A DNA stretch of 64,000 bases, from assembly GCA_024409235.1 (NCBI GenBank), contig JAKSUA010000001.1:171067-235066 (forward strand). The letters are read 5' to 3'. Both the position numbers and the translations under genes were made by a program. This stretch comes from Bacteroidales bacterium (lineage in GTDB: Bacteria; Bacteroidota; Bacteroidia; Bacteroidales; UBA1715). Shown here in pieces: positions 53,192 to 61,884 of the stretch; the stretch's first letter is position 1, and every line of letters begins with the position of its first letter. The notes beneath the pieces are model-generated. The model ran no database searches. It was not told the DNA's origin and was given only the letters and a program-made list of their open reading frames with translations.

Positions 53192-54718
53192 TCAATCTTT
53201 AACGACTGGCAAACTTACCCGAATTGTCGTTCCCTTATTTATTTCCGACGATTTCACAATGATTTTTCCATTATGATATTCCTTGACAATTCTTTGAGCC
53301 AAACTCAAACCAAGCCCCCATCCTCTTGATTTTGTAGTATATCCTGGCGTAAAAATCGTCTTGAATTTGTTTCGTGGCAGTCCTTTTCCTGTATCAGAAA
53401 CGTCAATGTTCGCAACATTATTTTCTCTGGAAACCTCTATTGTCAGTTTTCCAGTTCCCTGCATTGCATCAATGGCATTTTTCCAAATATTTTCAATAAC
53501 CCAACCCATAAGAGATGGATTCAACAGCACCGGAATCTCTTCCTCTGATGAGACAAACTGATATTCAATATTTTTTGAAGAGCGGTTTTTCATATAATTA
53601 ACGGCATTAGCAACAACATCTACAACATTCTCTTTTGTTAAATTCGGTTCTGAGCCGATTTTGGAAAATCTGCCTGTTATTGTTTCCAGTCGATTTATGT
53701 CCTTATTAATTTCATCAATAATTTCCGGTTCAATCTCTTTCATTTTCAATATCTCTAGCCACGCCATCAGCGACGAAATCGGTGTACCAAGCTGGTGGGC
53801 AGTTTCCTTCGACATACCTACCCAAAGCTGGTCCTTCTCGTGTTTACTGAAGGAACGAAGTGTAATGTATGCTCCTGCCAAAATGAATATAAGAATAATG
53901 ATTAGAATAATCGGATAATATTTCAGCTTTGTAATTAGCTCTGAATCTTTATAAAAGATGAGTCCCGCATTTTCCTGGTCAAGCATAATAGAAATCGCCT
54001 GATTTTCACCCATTTGACTTTGCACAAACTCTTTCACTGACGATTCCGAAGACAACTCGTTTAAACGTTTCTCACCAATATTTCCATAAGAAAAAATCTG
54101 CGTGGTATCACTATTAGTAATAACAACAGGAACGGAAACTGCATTTTGTGCAACTTCAACAATAAACGAATGAATCATATTGTTAATCATTCCCTGAAGT
54201 TCATTAAAAATCTGAGAATCTGCATAATACAGATAATTAATAAGTTTTCCTTTATAGGAGACTTTTAAAGGAGGATATTTTGAAAATTCACGAAGAGTTT
54301 CCTGAGGAATAGGTTGGTCTGCAACAAGTTCTTCCTGCAGATTCATTGTTGTAATTACTTTTTTCTCCGTATTAGTTAGAATTATCGGGATATTTTTATT
54401 GTTGGAGATTATAGAAAGCAGAAAAGTAAGAAATTGTGAATCTTCCACTTCCATAATTAATTGCTGAGATTCCCGCCAAAGTTCCACTTTTTGAAGCTCT
54501 TCGTCTTTTAATTTCTCAAAAAGTACAGAAGCATATTCCAGCAAAGAATTTCGTTGCTGCACAGCATCCGCCCACAGCATAACTTTCACACGTTCCTCTT
54601 TTCTAATGTCGCTTATTGTGGAATTCAAAACACCAAAACCTGCAATCAGAACAATTACGGCAACAATAAAAAATGCCCACTTTATTTTATGCTTGTTTTG
54701 GCTACTGGAGAAACTCAT
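53192..54718 (-). CDS. Membrane sensor histidine kinase
   Basis: 508 residues. Membrane helices at about 14-32 and 270-292 frame a 235-residue extracytoplasmic sensor. The dimerisation box is SKETAHQLGTPISSLMAW (phospho-His in AHQLGTP), then the N box ENIWKNAIDAM, the G1 box DVSDTGKGLP and the G2 box GWGLGLSLAQRIV. This HQLGTP subtype is common in Bacteroidetes. No response regulator is adjacent, so it is an orphan kinase. Its start overlaps the stop of the upstream AsmA-like gene (TAATG), so it is made together with an envelope protein and may report on envelope state. Confidence 0.9.
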   Translation of the reverse strand: MSFSSSQNKHKIKWAFFIVAVIVLIAGFGVLNSTISDIRKEERVKVMLWADAVQQRNSLLEYASVLFEKLKDEELQKVELWRESQQLIMEVEDSQFLTFLLSIISNNKNIPIILTNTEKKVITTMNLQEELVADQPIPQETLREFSKYPPLKVSYKGKLINYLYYADSQIFNELQGMINNMIHSFIVEVAQNAVSVPVVITNSDTTQIFSYGNIGEKRLNELSSESSVKEFVQSQMGENQAISIMLDQENAGLIFYKDSELITKLKYYPIILIIILIFILAGAYITLRSFSKHEKDQLWVGMSKETAHQLGTPISSLMAWLEILKMKEIEPEIIDEINKDINRLETITGRFSKIGSEPNLTKENVVDVVANAVNYMKNRSSKNIEYQFVSSEEEIPVLLNPSLMGWVIENIWKNAIDAMQGTGKLTIEVSRENNVANIDVSDTGKGLPRNKFKTIFTPGYTTKSRGWGLGLSLAQRIVKEYHNGKIIVKSSEINKGTTIRVSLPVVKD

Positions 54719-57246
54719 TAATATTCTATTTCAAAATCAGACTTTATAGGCTGTTCCTCGCGTTTTTTCTCAACAGGAACCTCTCTTTCCTCATCATCAT
54801 CTTTCTTGAAGATTTCCTTCCACTCCGATTTTTGTTCGTTTATACTTGTCTTAACATTTTCTCTTGATTTACGAAAATCGTAATCAATCTTAAAATCATC
54901 TGGGTTTCCAAATATTTTTATCGGCACTTTAAAGTTACCGTCTGAGTTTTTGTCTATATCTCCAAAATCCTCAGAATCTTTGTTTTTACGATGAAATTTT
55001 AGCGAAAGTGTTTTCTTTAGAAAAACAGTCACATAATAATTGAAATTATTGTTTTCTATATTGTGTTTTCCCGCAAAAGACATTTCAAAAGCACTGGATT
55101 TTATCTTCATATCAGGAATAAACAATGTGTCATTTTTTATACAAATTGTATTTTTTATCGTTGAAAATGAGACATTTGAAAATTCTTCCTGCATTTTCAT
55201 TTTCTTACCAATTTCAAGAAGCGTTTCCACATTATTCATGGAGCCATCTTCTATTTCAACATCTGCCAAAACGTTAGTAGTAGAATAAATCGGATTAAAT
55301 TCAGCATCGAAATCCGAAGAATACTGGAATTTTCCCGAAAGCAGTCCGTCGAGTTGTTTTGATGTTATGACAGTCTGATCAAAATCATTGAAAGTTTTAA
55401 AAATTTCTTTCGCCGACATTTTCTCGATTTTTCCCGAGGCTACACATTTTGTCCGTTTTTCCGGCAAATCAATAAGCTGCAATGAACCGGCAACAAGTTT
55501 TCCCTGAAGCGTTGTTGCATTAACTTCCGACAATTCTATCGTATTTTCAGTAAAACGAATTATTGCCGCCGCATTCATCAAATAATACGGATCAAAGTCA
55601 AGTTTTTTTGCTTCAAAGCGGATGCTGCCAAGAATCTTCCCCGTCGAATTCGACGAGGAAAGTGATTCGTAATGCTCGTAAAATGGTGTAAGATTTATAC
55701 TTTCAATAGAACAATTCAGATTGCAATGTGTATCAACATCATCAAAGAACATGTACGAAACAAAATTGGAAGCCTTTCCCTGAAGTGTGAAATTCTGATA
55801 CTGCAGTTTTCCCGTAACACTGTCTACAGCAATATCGCCATTAGAAAACAACAGATGTCCGCTGACATTCTGAAAATCATACGGTGAATTTTCAGGAGCA
55901 GAAATTGAAACATTGCTGCAATGCAAATCTGCCTCAAATTTTGTTTTCTTAAAGAAATCTTTAGAAAACTCCGTAACATCCTGCAAACGTCCATTTCCTT
56001 TTACAGAGCCTTCGAATTTGCCTGAAATTCCGTAATCCTCTATTTTCATCAACATGTCAATGTCGTCCACATTGAGTTTTAAAAGTCCTTCCACGGCAAA
56101 AATCGGAGATTCTAAATTTGAAAAAGAAAAATTCTGCAGAGACAATTTTGAATTTCCCGTACTTACCGTAGTGGCAGAAGAAACATACTCATAGCTTTTA
56201 AGAACCGACAGGTTTTCCGTCTTAAGACTGCCTTTTGTTGCGAACTCATATTTTGTTTTTTCAAAAACAACGCTTCCATTGGTACATGCTACATTACACT
56301 TCAACGCCGGCATTGTTTTCTTTGTAATCTTTCCATTTACATTACCTTCCACATAAATATCTGATTTCAGCTTATATGGAGCAAGACTATCAACCGTACT
56401 CTTAGGCATAACCTTGAAAATCTTGTCCACCGAAGTTTCAACATTTACGTTAAGATTCACTTTGTATTCATCGTTTTTCAAAAGCTCCACTGAACCGTCG
56501 GAAAGGATTGTTCCAACCGGCGTTTCCACCTTGAGTTTCCTCACTACGTACGTAGCACTATCACGAAGTAAAACCACATCACACTTAAACGATGATTTCG
56601 GGAAATAGTTCTTTTTTTCGAATAAAAACATCTTGTTTGAAAATGCAGCATAAACGTTCAAATTGAAATCCTCACCCCGGAATTTGCCCGAAAAATTTAT
56701 TTTATCGAACCATTCTGTTGCATTCACTTTTGAAACAATATCAACATATTTTGCCTGAGTATTGTAAAAACGGATTTTCGACAACTCCACAAACATGTCT
56801 TCACCTGTTGAGTCCGATTCAATGGAAAACTCCCAATTGTGATGTTTTTTGGAATCTTTAAAAAAGTTTACTGCAGCATCCTGAACCACAATTTCCTGAA
56901 CCACATAATTCTTAAAAAGAAAATCGAACACATTAAAAGAAAGCAAGACTTTCTTTGCATATAACGCCGTATCAAGGGATTCCCCAGGAAATTCATTTTT
57001 TCTGAAAGTTTCTGTTGATTTTGCACAAACATCATGCAATCGTATCGAAATATTTGGAATATTTCCGAAAACGGAAACATCAACTTTACTTAACGAAACA
57101 TCTGATTTTATTTGTTTTCCAATTTTTTCGGTAACCACATGCATTATCTCATCCTTATAAAAATACGGAATAGACACTGCAGCAACCAAAGCCACAAATG
57201 CTATGACAACCAACGATATACCAAATATCTTTAAAAACTTCTTCAT
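54718..57246 (-). CDS. AsmA-like envelope protein
   Basis: 842 residues from the ATG at 57246. One N-terminal membrane anchor (about 4-26), then a long beta-rich periplasmic body, beginning KIGKQIKSDVSLSKVDVSVFGNIPNISI in outline and containing an AsmA C-terminal domain around 590-760. AsmA/TamB/YhdP-like proteins are thought to be bridges carrying lipid between membranes. The C terminus (from about 790) is highly charged and probably disordered. The ATG at 57273 precedes the promoter box at 57253-57260 and is rejected. The next gene is the histidine kinase, one-base overlap. Confidence 0.8.
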   Translation of the reverse strand: MKKFLKIFGISLVVIAFVALVAAVSIPYFYKDEIMHVVTEKIGKQIKSDVSLSKVDVSVFGNIPNISIRLHDVCAKSTETFRKNEFPGESLDTALYAKKVLLSFNVFDFLFKNYVVQEIVVQDAAVNFFKDSKKHHNWEFSIESDSTGEDMFVELSKIRFYNTQAKYVDIVSKVNATEWFDKINFSGKFRGEDFNLNVYAAFSNKMFLFEKKNYFPKSSFKCDVVLLRDSATYVVRKLKVETPVGTILSDGSVELLKNDEYKVNLNVNVETSVDKIFKVMPKSTVDSLAPYKLKSDIYVEGNVNGKITKKTMPALKCNVACTNGSVVFEKTKYEFATKGSLKTENLSVLKSYEYVSSATTVSTGNSKLSLQNFSFSNLESPIFAVEGLLKLNVDDIDMLMKIEDYGISGKFEGSVKGNGRLQDVTEFSKDFFKKTKFEADLHCSNVSISAPENSPYDFQNVSGHLLFSNGDIAVDSVTGKLQYQNFTLQGKASNFVSYMFFDDVDTHCNLNCSIESINLTPFYEHYESLSSSNSTGKILGSIRFEAKKLDFDPYYLMNAAAIIRFTENTIELSEVNATTLQGKLVAGSLQLIDLPEKRTKCVASGKIEKMSAKEIFKTFNDFDQTVITSKQLDGLLSGKFQYSSDFDAEFNPIYSTTNVLADVEIEDGSMNNVETLLEIGKKMKMQEEFSNVSFSTIKNTICIKNDTLFIPDMKIKSSAFEMSFAGKHNIENNNFNYYVTVFLKKTLSLKFHRKNKDSEDFGDIDKNSDGNFKVPIKIFGNPDDFKIDYDFRKSRENVKTSINEQKSEWKEIFKKDDDEEREVPVEKKREEQPIKSDFEIEY

Positions 57247-57252
57247 TTGTGG

Positions 57253-57260
57253 CAAATGTA
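57253..57260 (-). promoter_or_regulatory. -7 promoter box of the asmA-histidine kinase operon
   Basis: TACATTTG on the minus strand matches TAnnTTTG and ends 6 nt before the ATG at 57246, predicting a nearly leaderless mRNA. Confidence 0.5.
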
Positions 57261-57273
57261 TAAAAAAGCACAA

Positions 57274-57590
57274 TGTTTACTACAAAAAAGAATAAGACTT
57301 AGTTTGTAAGAACAAAAAAATAGGAATTATCTATAACCGGCAAATTAAAAAATCCACTTTTATAAATTAAAAAGTACAATTTTAAACTTTTTAAAAAATA
57401 TTTAAACAGATTTAAATACTAACAATTGTAATATTCTTGTACACTTCAAAAAAGGGAAGTTTACAAGCCCAATATATCCACATATTCTCTGAATTACTTC
57501 TTTACAGAAAGAAAAGAATATAGTTATAAAATTAAAGTGGATAGTATCGGAAGATTATTATCTTTGTAAAGTAGATTAATAGATAATTTT
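57274..57590. other. AT-rich divergent intergenic region
   Basis: 317 bp without a gene between the divergent AsmA-like and GH3 genes. It is very AT-rich, with a run of A/T words around 57350-57420 (several TTTAAA-type blocks). Beyond the GH3 promoter box I see no inverted repeat or other site that I can name. Confidence 0.5.
57559..57566 (+). promoter_or_regulatory. -7 promoter box of the GH3 gene
   Basis: TATCTTTG matches TAnnTTTG, 24 bp before the ATG. Confidence 0.55.
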
Positions 57591-59333
57591 ATGAAAAAAA
57601 TCATTCTTTCTTCAATTATGCTTTGTGGGTTGCTTTTTGCATCGTCATGTTCACAAAGCGGTTCTTCGAAAAACGAGCAGATAGCAAACGATACAGCCTG
57701 GAAGCAACTTTCTCTTCGTGAAAAAATTGGTCAGACAATGATGATTACTTCCGATTTGTATGCTCAAAAACAGATAGGAGAAGGCAGCCTTGAAACATTT
57801 ATGCAGAAATATCCTGTTGGTGGTATTTTTATTGCACAGTGGCATTTTATGTATCAAAAACCTGATACTCTTTTGTTCGAAACATTTGTTCCTCGTATTA
57901 TAAAGGAATACAATGCAGCGTCGAAACTTCCGTTGTTTATTAGTGAAGATTTTGAACGTGGTGCCGGTTACAATTATAATACACAGACAAAGTTGCCTGT
58001 GGAAATGGCTATTGGTGCGGCAAACGACACAGCTTTGGCGTATGCTCACGGGAAAATCCTTGGTGTTGAGGCAAAAGATTTAGGTTTCAACTGGGTTCTT
58101 GCTCCGGTTTGTGACTTGAATATCAACCCTTTGCATCCACTTGTTATTGAACGCTCAGTTTCCGACGATGCAGAACGTGCTCTTCCTCTTTTACAAAGTC
58201 AGATGAAAGGTTTGGAAGATCAAAATGTTATCACAACGGTGAAACATTTCCCTGGCGACGGTGCAACAATTTGCGACCAACACTTGGTAACTTCTGCAAA
58301 TAATCTTTCTTGGCCTGATTGGCAAAAAACGTATGGAAAATTGTTTAAGAAATTTATTGCCGACAACGCACCATCTATAATGGTTGGCCATCTTCGTTTT
58401 CCTGCATATCAAAAGGCAGACACATTAAATGGTGATTTTCTTCCTGCAACGCTTTCTAAAGAGTTGATGCAGAAACTTTTGAAGAAGGAACTCGGTTACA
58501 AAGGTGTTGTTATTTCTGATGCTTTGAATATGGGTGGTGGATATGGTTTCTATGAGGATGAGCTTGAAACAGCAGTACAATGTTTCATTGCAGGTGCCGA
58601 TGTTGTTCTTTGGCCACCGCTAGGTTATATGGATACTATTGAGGCCCGTATTCTTCGTGGTGAAATTTCTATGGAACGCCTTGATGATGCTGTTGAACGT
58701 GTTTGGGCATTGCGTGAACGTTACAATTTAGTAAATAAGGAAAATCGTGCTCCGATTTCGCAGGCAAAGCCAGAAAACTTTGAGAATTATGTTGACGAAA
58801 CACTTACAAAGTTGAGTGAAAAAGCTGTTACAATAGTACAAAATAAAGGTGGCCAGTTGCCATTGGATACGACAACTACTAAACGTATTTTATTGGCAAA
58901 TATTAGCCATAATGACTATGCATATTTGTTTGAACCAATGAAAAAAGAACTTGAACAAAGAGGTTTCCAAGTTGATATTCGACATGATATGCATAAAAAT
59001 GACTGGGAATGGCGTTGGAACCAACTTTTGGAATATGACAAAGTAATTGTTTGCTTTGAAAACCATTATTTTGAACCAATTGGATCGCCACTTTTAAAAG
59101 ATGCAGAAGCATATTGTTTGTGGACAATGGTGAAATTGCCAAGAGAAAAAGTTATTGGCGTTTCGTTCAGCAACCCATATTACAATAAATATTATTTAAA
59201 CAAAAACTCTGTATTAATCAATGCTTATAGCAGTGATCCATATATGCAGAAAGCAGTTGTGAAAGTTCTTATGGGAGAATTGCAACCAACAGCAACATCG
59301 CCTGTAAATTTGGATAATCCGATAATGAAATAA
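57591..59333 (+). CDS. GH3-family glycosidase lipoprotein (beta-N-acetylhexosaminidase-like)
   Basis: 580 residues. Lipoprotein signal with Cys20 in LFASSCSQS. SLREKIGQTMMIT opens the GH3 barrel; KHFPGDGATICDQH carries the NagZ-type Asp-x-His dyad, and VVISDALNMGG the nucleophile Asp. This pattern fits NagZ-like enzymes that remove N-acetylglucosamine from peptidoglycan or glycans. A C-terminal domain of about 180 residues (from LSEKAVTIVQNKGG) is the GH3 alpha/beta sandwich. It is probably periplasm- or surface-anchored. Exact substrate is not known. Monocistronic. Confidence 0.88.
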   Translation: MKKIILSSIMLCGLLFASSCSQSGSSKNEQIANDTAWKQLSLREKIGQTMMITSDLYAQKQIGEGSLETFMQKYPVGGIFIAQWHFMYQKPDTLLFETFVPRIIKEYNAASKLPLFISEDFERGAGYNYNTQTKLPVEMAIGAANDTALAYAHGKILGVEAKDLGFNWVLAPVCDLNINPLHPLVIERSVSDDAERALPLLQSQMKGLEDQNVITTVKHFPGDGATICDQHLVTSANNLSWPDWQKTYGKLFKKFIADNAPSIMVGHLRFPAYQKADTLNGDFLPATLSKELMQKLLKKELGYKGVVISDALNMGGGYGFYEDELETAVQCFIAGADVVLWPPLGYMDTIEARILRGEISMERLDDAVERVWALRERYNLVNKENRAPISQAKPENFENYVDETLTKLSEKAVTIVQNKGGQLPLDTTTTKRILLANISHNDYAYLFEPMKKELEQRGFQVDIRHDMHKNDWEWRWNQLLEYDKVIVCFENHYFEPIGSPLLKDAEAYCLWTMVKLPREKVIGVSFSNPYYNKYYLNKNSVLINAYSSDPYMQKAVVKVLMGELQPTATSPVNLDNPIMK

Positions 59334-59355
59334 CAGATTTTTGTAACGAAATAGA

Positions 59356-59390
59356 AACGCAGAATTCCTCACGGGGTTCTGCGTTTTTTG
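59356..59390 (+). terminator. Terminator of the GH3 gene
   Basis: A 9-bp stem (AACGCAGAA / TTCTGCGTT) with a 12-nt loop, followed by six T. Confidence 0.9.
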
Positions 59391-59458
59391 TTTGTAAATA
59401 TGAGCTGCGTACCTACGGCACGCCATCTATCATAACATAATTGTCATGTTTTACCAAG

Positions 59459-59521
59459 GCATTGCTCCTACGGAGCTGATTGCATGGTTCAACATTGAAA
59501 TAGCTCCGTTAGGAGCATTGT
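59459..59521. repeat. REP-like inverted repeat, copy 1
   Basis: Arms CATTGCTCCTACGGAGCT (59460-59477) and AGCTCCGTTAGGAGCATTG (59502-59520) pair almost perfectly across a 24-nt loop, and each arm contains a smaller palindrome (GCTCCTACGGAGC; GCTCC-GTTA-GGAGC). It is followed by 'tatcggtaga'. Elements with 'gctccnacggagc' and 'ggtaga' are dispersed repeats that I associate with Bacteroidetes intergenic DNA. Confidence 0.65.
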
Positions 59522-59563
59522 ATCGGTAGATATTGCAGTTTTTGTTTTTCTTAAGAAAGAATG

Positions 59564-59571
59564 TATATTTG
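59564..59571 (+). promoter_or_regulatory. -7 promoter box of the GNAT toxin-antitoxin-like pair
   Basis: TATATTTG matches TAnnTTTG, 25 bp before the first gene's ATG. Confidence 0.55.
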
Positions 59572-59596
59572 TAAAACCAAACATAATTAAAAAGCA

Positions 59597-59785
59597 ATGG
59601 CAAGACCAATTAAAGAAACACCTATTTTATTCGGTGAAGACGCAAGGCGTTTTGAGTCACGAATGAGTGAGAATCACAAAGTAAGTAAAGAAGAAAAAGC
59701 ACGTATTTTTCACAATTACAAAATTGCATTGGCAATGCTAAAAAAGGGGGAAAACATTACAATGCAAACATCAAATGAGAAATAA
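59597..59785 (+). CDS. Putative antitoxin of a GNAT toxin-antitoxin pair
   Basis: 62 residues. It begins MARPIKETPILFGEDARRFE and continues with helices (SKEEKARIFHNYKIALAML). It has no ribbon-helix-helix (DUF1778) pattern, the usual antitoxin of GNAT toxins. Small proteins that open with MARPIK-x-TP-x-L precede short toxin-like genes in Bacteroidetes, which is recollection and not something I can check here. It overlaps the downstream acetyltransferase by 11 bp and shares its promoter. Size, order and overlap suggest an antitoxin; no experiment is implied. Confidence 0.55.
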   Translation: MARPIKETPILFGEDARRFESRMSENHKVSKEEKARIFHNYKIALAMLKKGENITMQTSNEK

Positions 59786-60323
59786 TCAGGGCTATACAAT
59801 TCATAGAATGAGCGATAAAGAAATCGTTTCTTCTTTTGATTGTGGTGATGATGATTTAAATGAGTTTATTATCAAAGAATCACCTTTATATAAGAAAGCA
59901 ATGTTGGCTGTCACCTATGTTTTAGCCACAGAAGGAGATCCTAACAATGTATGTGCATTCTGTAGTTTAGCAAATGACCGAGTGTCAATTGGAGACTTTG
60001 AAAGTAAAACAGAATTTAATCGCTTTAGAAGGAAGAATGATTTTCCACAATCAAAACGTATGAGAAGCTATCCAGCTGTAAAAATCTGTCGTCTTGCTGT
60101 TGATTTACAAATGAAAGGGAGAAATGCTGGAACATTTCTTCTTGATTTTATAAAAGCATATTTTGCTTCTAATAACAAAACAGGATGTAGATTTGTAACC
60201 GTAGATGCATATATAAATGCAATACCATTTTATAAAAAGAATGGGTTTGATTTTTTAAATGCTGATGATGAACATTCTGAACATACACGATTAATGTATT
60301 TTGATTTAAATGCTGTCGTATAA
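59775..60323 (+). CDS. GNAT acetyltransferase, TacT/AtaT-like toxin candidate
   Basis: 182 residues. FDCGDDDLNEFIIKES near residue 20 and VKICRLAVDLQMKGRNAGTFLL near 103 correspond to the FDCG-x-x-x-LN and Arg/Gln-x-x-Gly-x-Gly/Ala acetyl-CoA motifs of TacT/AtaT toxins, which acetylate the amino group of charged tRNAs and stop translation. The C-terminal NAIPFYKKNGF is the last strand-helix of the fold. It is encoded with an 11-bp overlap behind a 62-residue gene, in the antitoxin-first order. A housekeeping acetyltransferase cannot be excluded. Confidence 0.75.
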   Translation: MRNNQGYTIHRMSDKEIVSSFDCGDDDLNEFIIKESPLYKKAMLAVTYVLATEGDPNNVCAFCSLANDRVSIGDFESKTEFNRFRRKNDFPQSKRMRSYPAVKICRLAVDLQMKGRNAGTFLLDFIKAYFASNNKTGCRFVTVDAYINAIPFYKKNGFDFLNADDEHSEHTRLMYFDLNAVV

Positions 60324-60368
60324 ATAAAGTTTGTTGTAGAATTCAATTCTCAATGGAATTCTACCAAT

Positions 60369-60416
60369 GTGTTGCAGCTCCTACGGAGCATGGTTACAAT
60401 GGCTCTTAAGGGAAAT
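60369..60416. repeat. REP-like element, copy 2 (degenerate)
   Basis: Contains the same 13-bp palindrome GCTCCTACGGAGC (60377-60389) as copy 1, then a decayed second arm (GGCTCTTAAGG) and 'atattgcg', which parallels 'atattgcag' after copy 1. Together with copy 1 it brackets the GNAT pair. Confidence 0.55.
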
Positions 60417-60426
60417 ATTGCGATTT

Positions 60427-61143
60427 TTATTTTTTTGCCTTCAAGAAGGCTTCCGCAACAGAGAATAAAATATAGCAAAGAATAATATACGTAAGGGCTT
60501 GTAGTTGTAAAATCGCAAGTAATAAAACAGCTACAATTAAAAAAGAATAACGTAATTTGTTTTCATTCCATGAATAATTCTTGAATTTTAAAGAAAACAT
60601 TGGTATTTCCGAAATAAGGAGTGTGGAGAACACCACGACAAGAACTTCAATAAACCAAATTGGAATGGAGTCCAGATCCGGCATCAAAGCAAACGAAGCA
60701 AAGAAGATTGCGTTTGCAGGAGTCGGAAGTCCTATGAAAGAACATGTCTGACGTTCGTCAACATTAAATTTTGCCAATCGTAATGCAGAGAAAGCAACGA
60801 TGATGTATGGAATAAAAAGTAATGCGTAGTATGCATTTGGAATCGGCTCGTTTTCTACTAAAGTACCGGCAAATAAAAGATGCTGTACAATGCCCGAAGT
60901 GATAGCTGCTGGAGCAAATCCAAATGTGATTAAATCTGCAAGAGAGTCTAACTCTTTGCCTATTGAAGACGAAACATTCAATAAGCGAGCAGAGAATCCA
61001 TCAAAAAAGTCAAAAACAGCACCGCAGAAAATCAAAACAACAGCCCATTCAAGCGAGGTAAACTGTGTAGTGGAAACAATTACCGAAAGTACACCGCACA
61101 TAAGGTTGCAGATGGTAAGAAAATTAGGAATATGTCTTTTCAT
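60427..61143 (-). CDS. pssA: CDP-diacylglycerol-serine O-phosphatidyltransferase
   Basis: 238 residues from the ATG at 61143 (a start nine codons upstream adds a non-family stretch). The CDP-alcohol phosphotransferase motif DG-x2-AR-x8-G-x3-D-x3-D is complete in FFDGFSARLLNVSSSIG followed by KELDSLADL. About seven or eight membrane helices. It makes phosphatidylserine, the precursor of phosphatidylethanolamine. It is monocistronic, and the usual neighbouring phosphatidylserine decarboxylase gene is not here. Confidence 0.93.
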   Translation of the reverse strand: MKRHIPNFLTICNLMCGVLSVIVSTTQFTSLEWAVVLIFCGAVFDFFDGFSARLLNVSSSIGKELDSLADLITFGFAPAAITSGIVQHLLFAGTLVENEPIPNAYYALLFIPYIIVAFSALRLAKFNVDERQTCSFIGLPTPANAIFFASFALMPDLDSIPIWFIEVLVVVFSTLLISEIPMFSLKFKNYSWNENKLRYSFLIVAVLLLAILQLQALTYIILCYILFSVAEAFLKAKK

Positions 61144-61200
61144 TTTGACATCTTTTAAAATTGTGTGCAATTTACTTGAAATTTACATATTGTGTGCTTT

Positions 61201-61734
61201 TCAAAGTGTTTTTTGCATCAATAGCACATCAATGTAGCCGTTTTCTGTAGCTAACCAATCTTTCTTTATTCCTGTTTTTTGAAAGCCGGTGTTTTGAAAT
61301 AGAACAACACTTGTTTCGTTAAATATTGGTGTTTCAACAAACACTTGGTGAAGCAGAAGCATGGATTTGCAGTAATCTAACAATACGTTTAGTGCGTTTG
61401 TTGCCATGCTTTTCCCCTGATATTCTTTAGAAATAAATATGCCAATGCCTGCCCGTCGGTTTCGTGCGTCAAAATCGTATAAATCTATAGTCCCAATAGT
61501 TTCCATAGTTTCTTTTGAGACAATCATAAAACGAAGCTGTTTTGTTTCGTAGATGTCTGTACTTAGTGCATTTTGAATATACTCTTTCAAAGTGTTTTTA
61601 GAAAAAGGTGCTACTGTGGAGCTGACATTCCAAATGGAAGTGTCGTTTTCCCAGTTGTACAATAAAGAAACATCTTCTGGCTCCAATGCTCGAAGGAAAA
61701 TTTTTTCGTTTTCAAGAATGTGTTTGCTGTTCAT
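61201..61734 (-). CDS. GNAT-family N-acetyltransferase, RimJ/RimL type
   Basis: 177 residues from the ATG at 61734; a longer reading adds 19 residues outside the family. KIFLRALEPEDVSLLYNWEND opens the RimJ/SpeG-like fold; AGIGIFISKEYQGKSMATNAL has the acetyl-CoA loop; NETSVVLFQNTGFQKTGI ends it. Substrates of this group are ribosomal proteins, spermidine or other amines; none is indicated here. It lies 57 bp upstream of pssA on the same strand. Confidence 0.85.
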   Translation of the reverse strand: MNSKHILENEKIFLRALEPEDVSLLYNWENDTSIWNVSSTVAPFSKNTLKEYIQNALSTDIYETKQLRFMIVSKETMETIGTIDLYDFDARNRRAGIGIFISKEYQGKSMATNALNVLLDYCKSMLLLHQVFVETPIFNETSVVLFQNTGFQKTGIKKDWLATENGYIDVLLMQKTL

Positions 61735-61884
61735 GTTAGATGAATTTTCGGCGAAATGTAATAAAAAATCAATCTTCTCCAGTACAATCATCTTTAATCT
61801 TATAAATACTCTTGTTCATTTCTTTACAGGAAAGAATTACTCAAAACAATGTAAATTTATAATGACTACAATATTAGAATAAAG

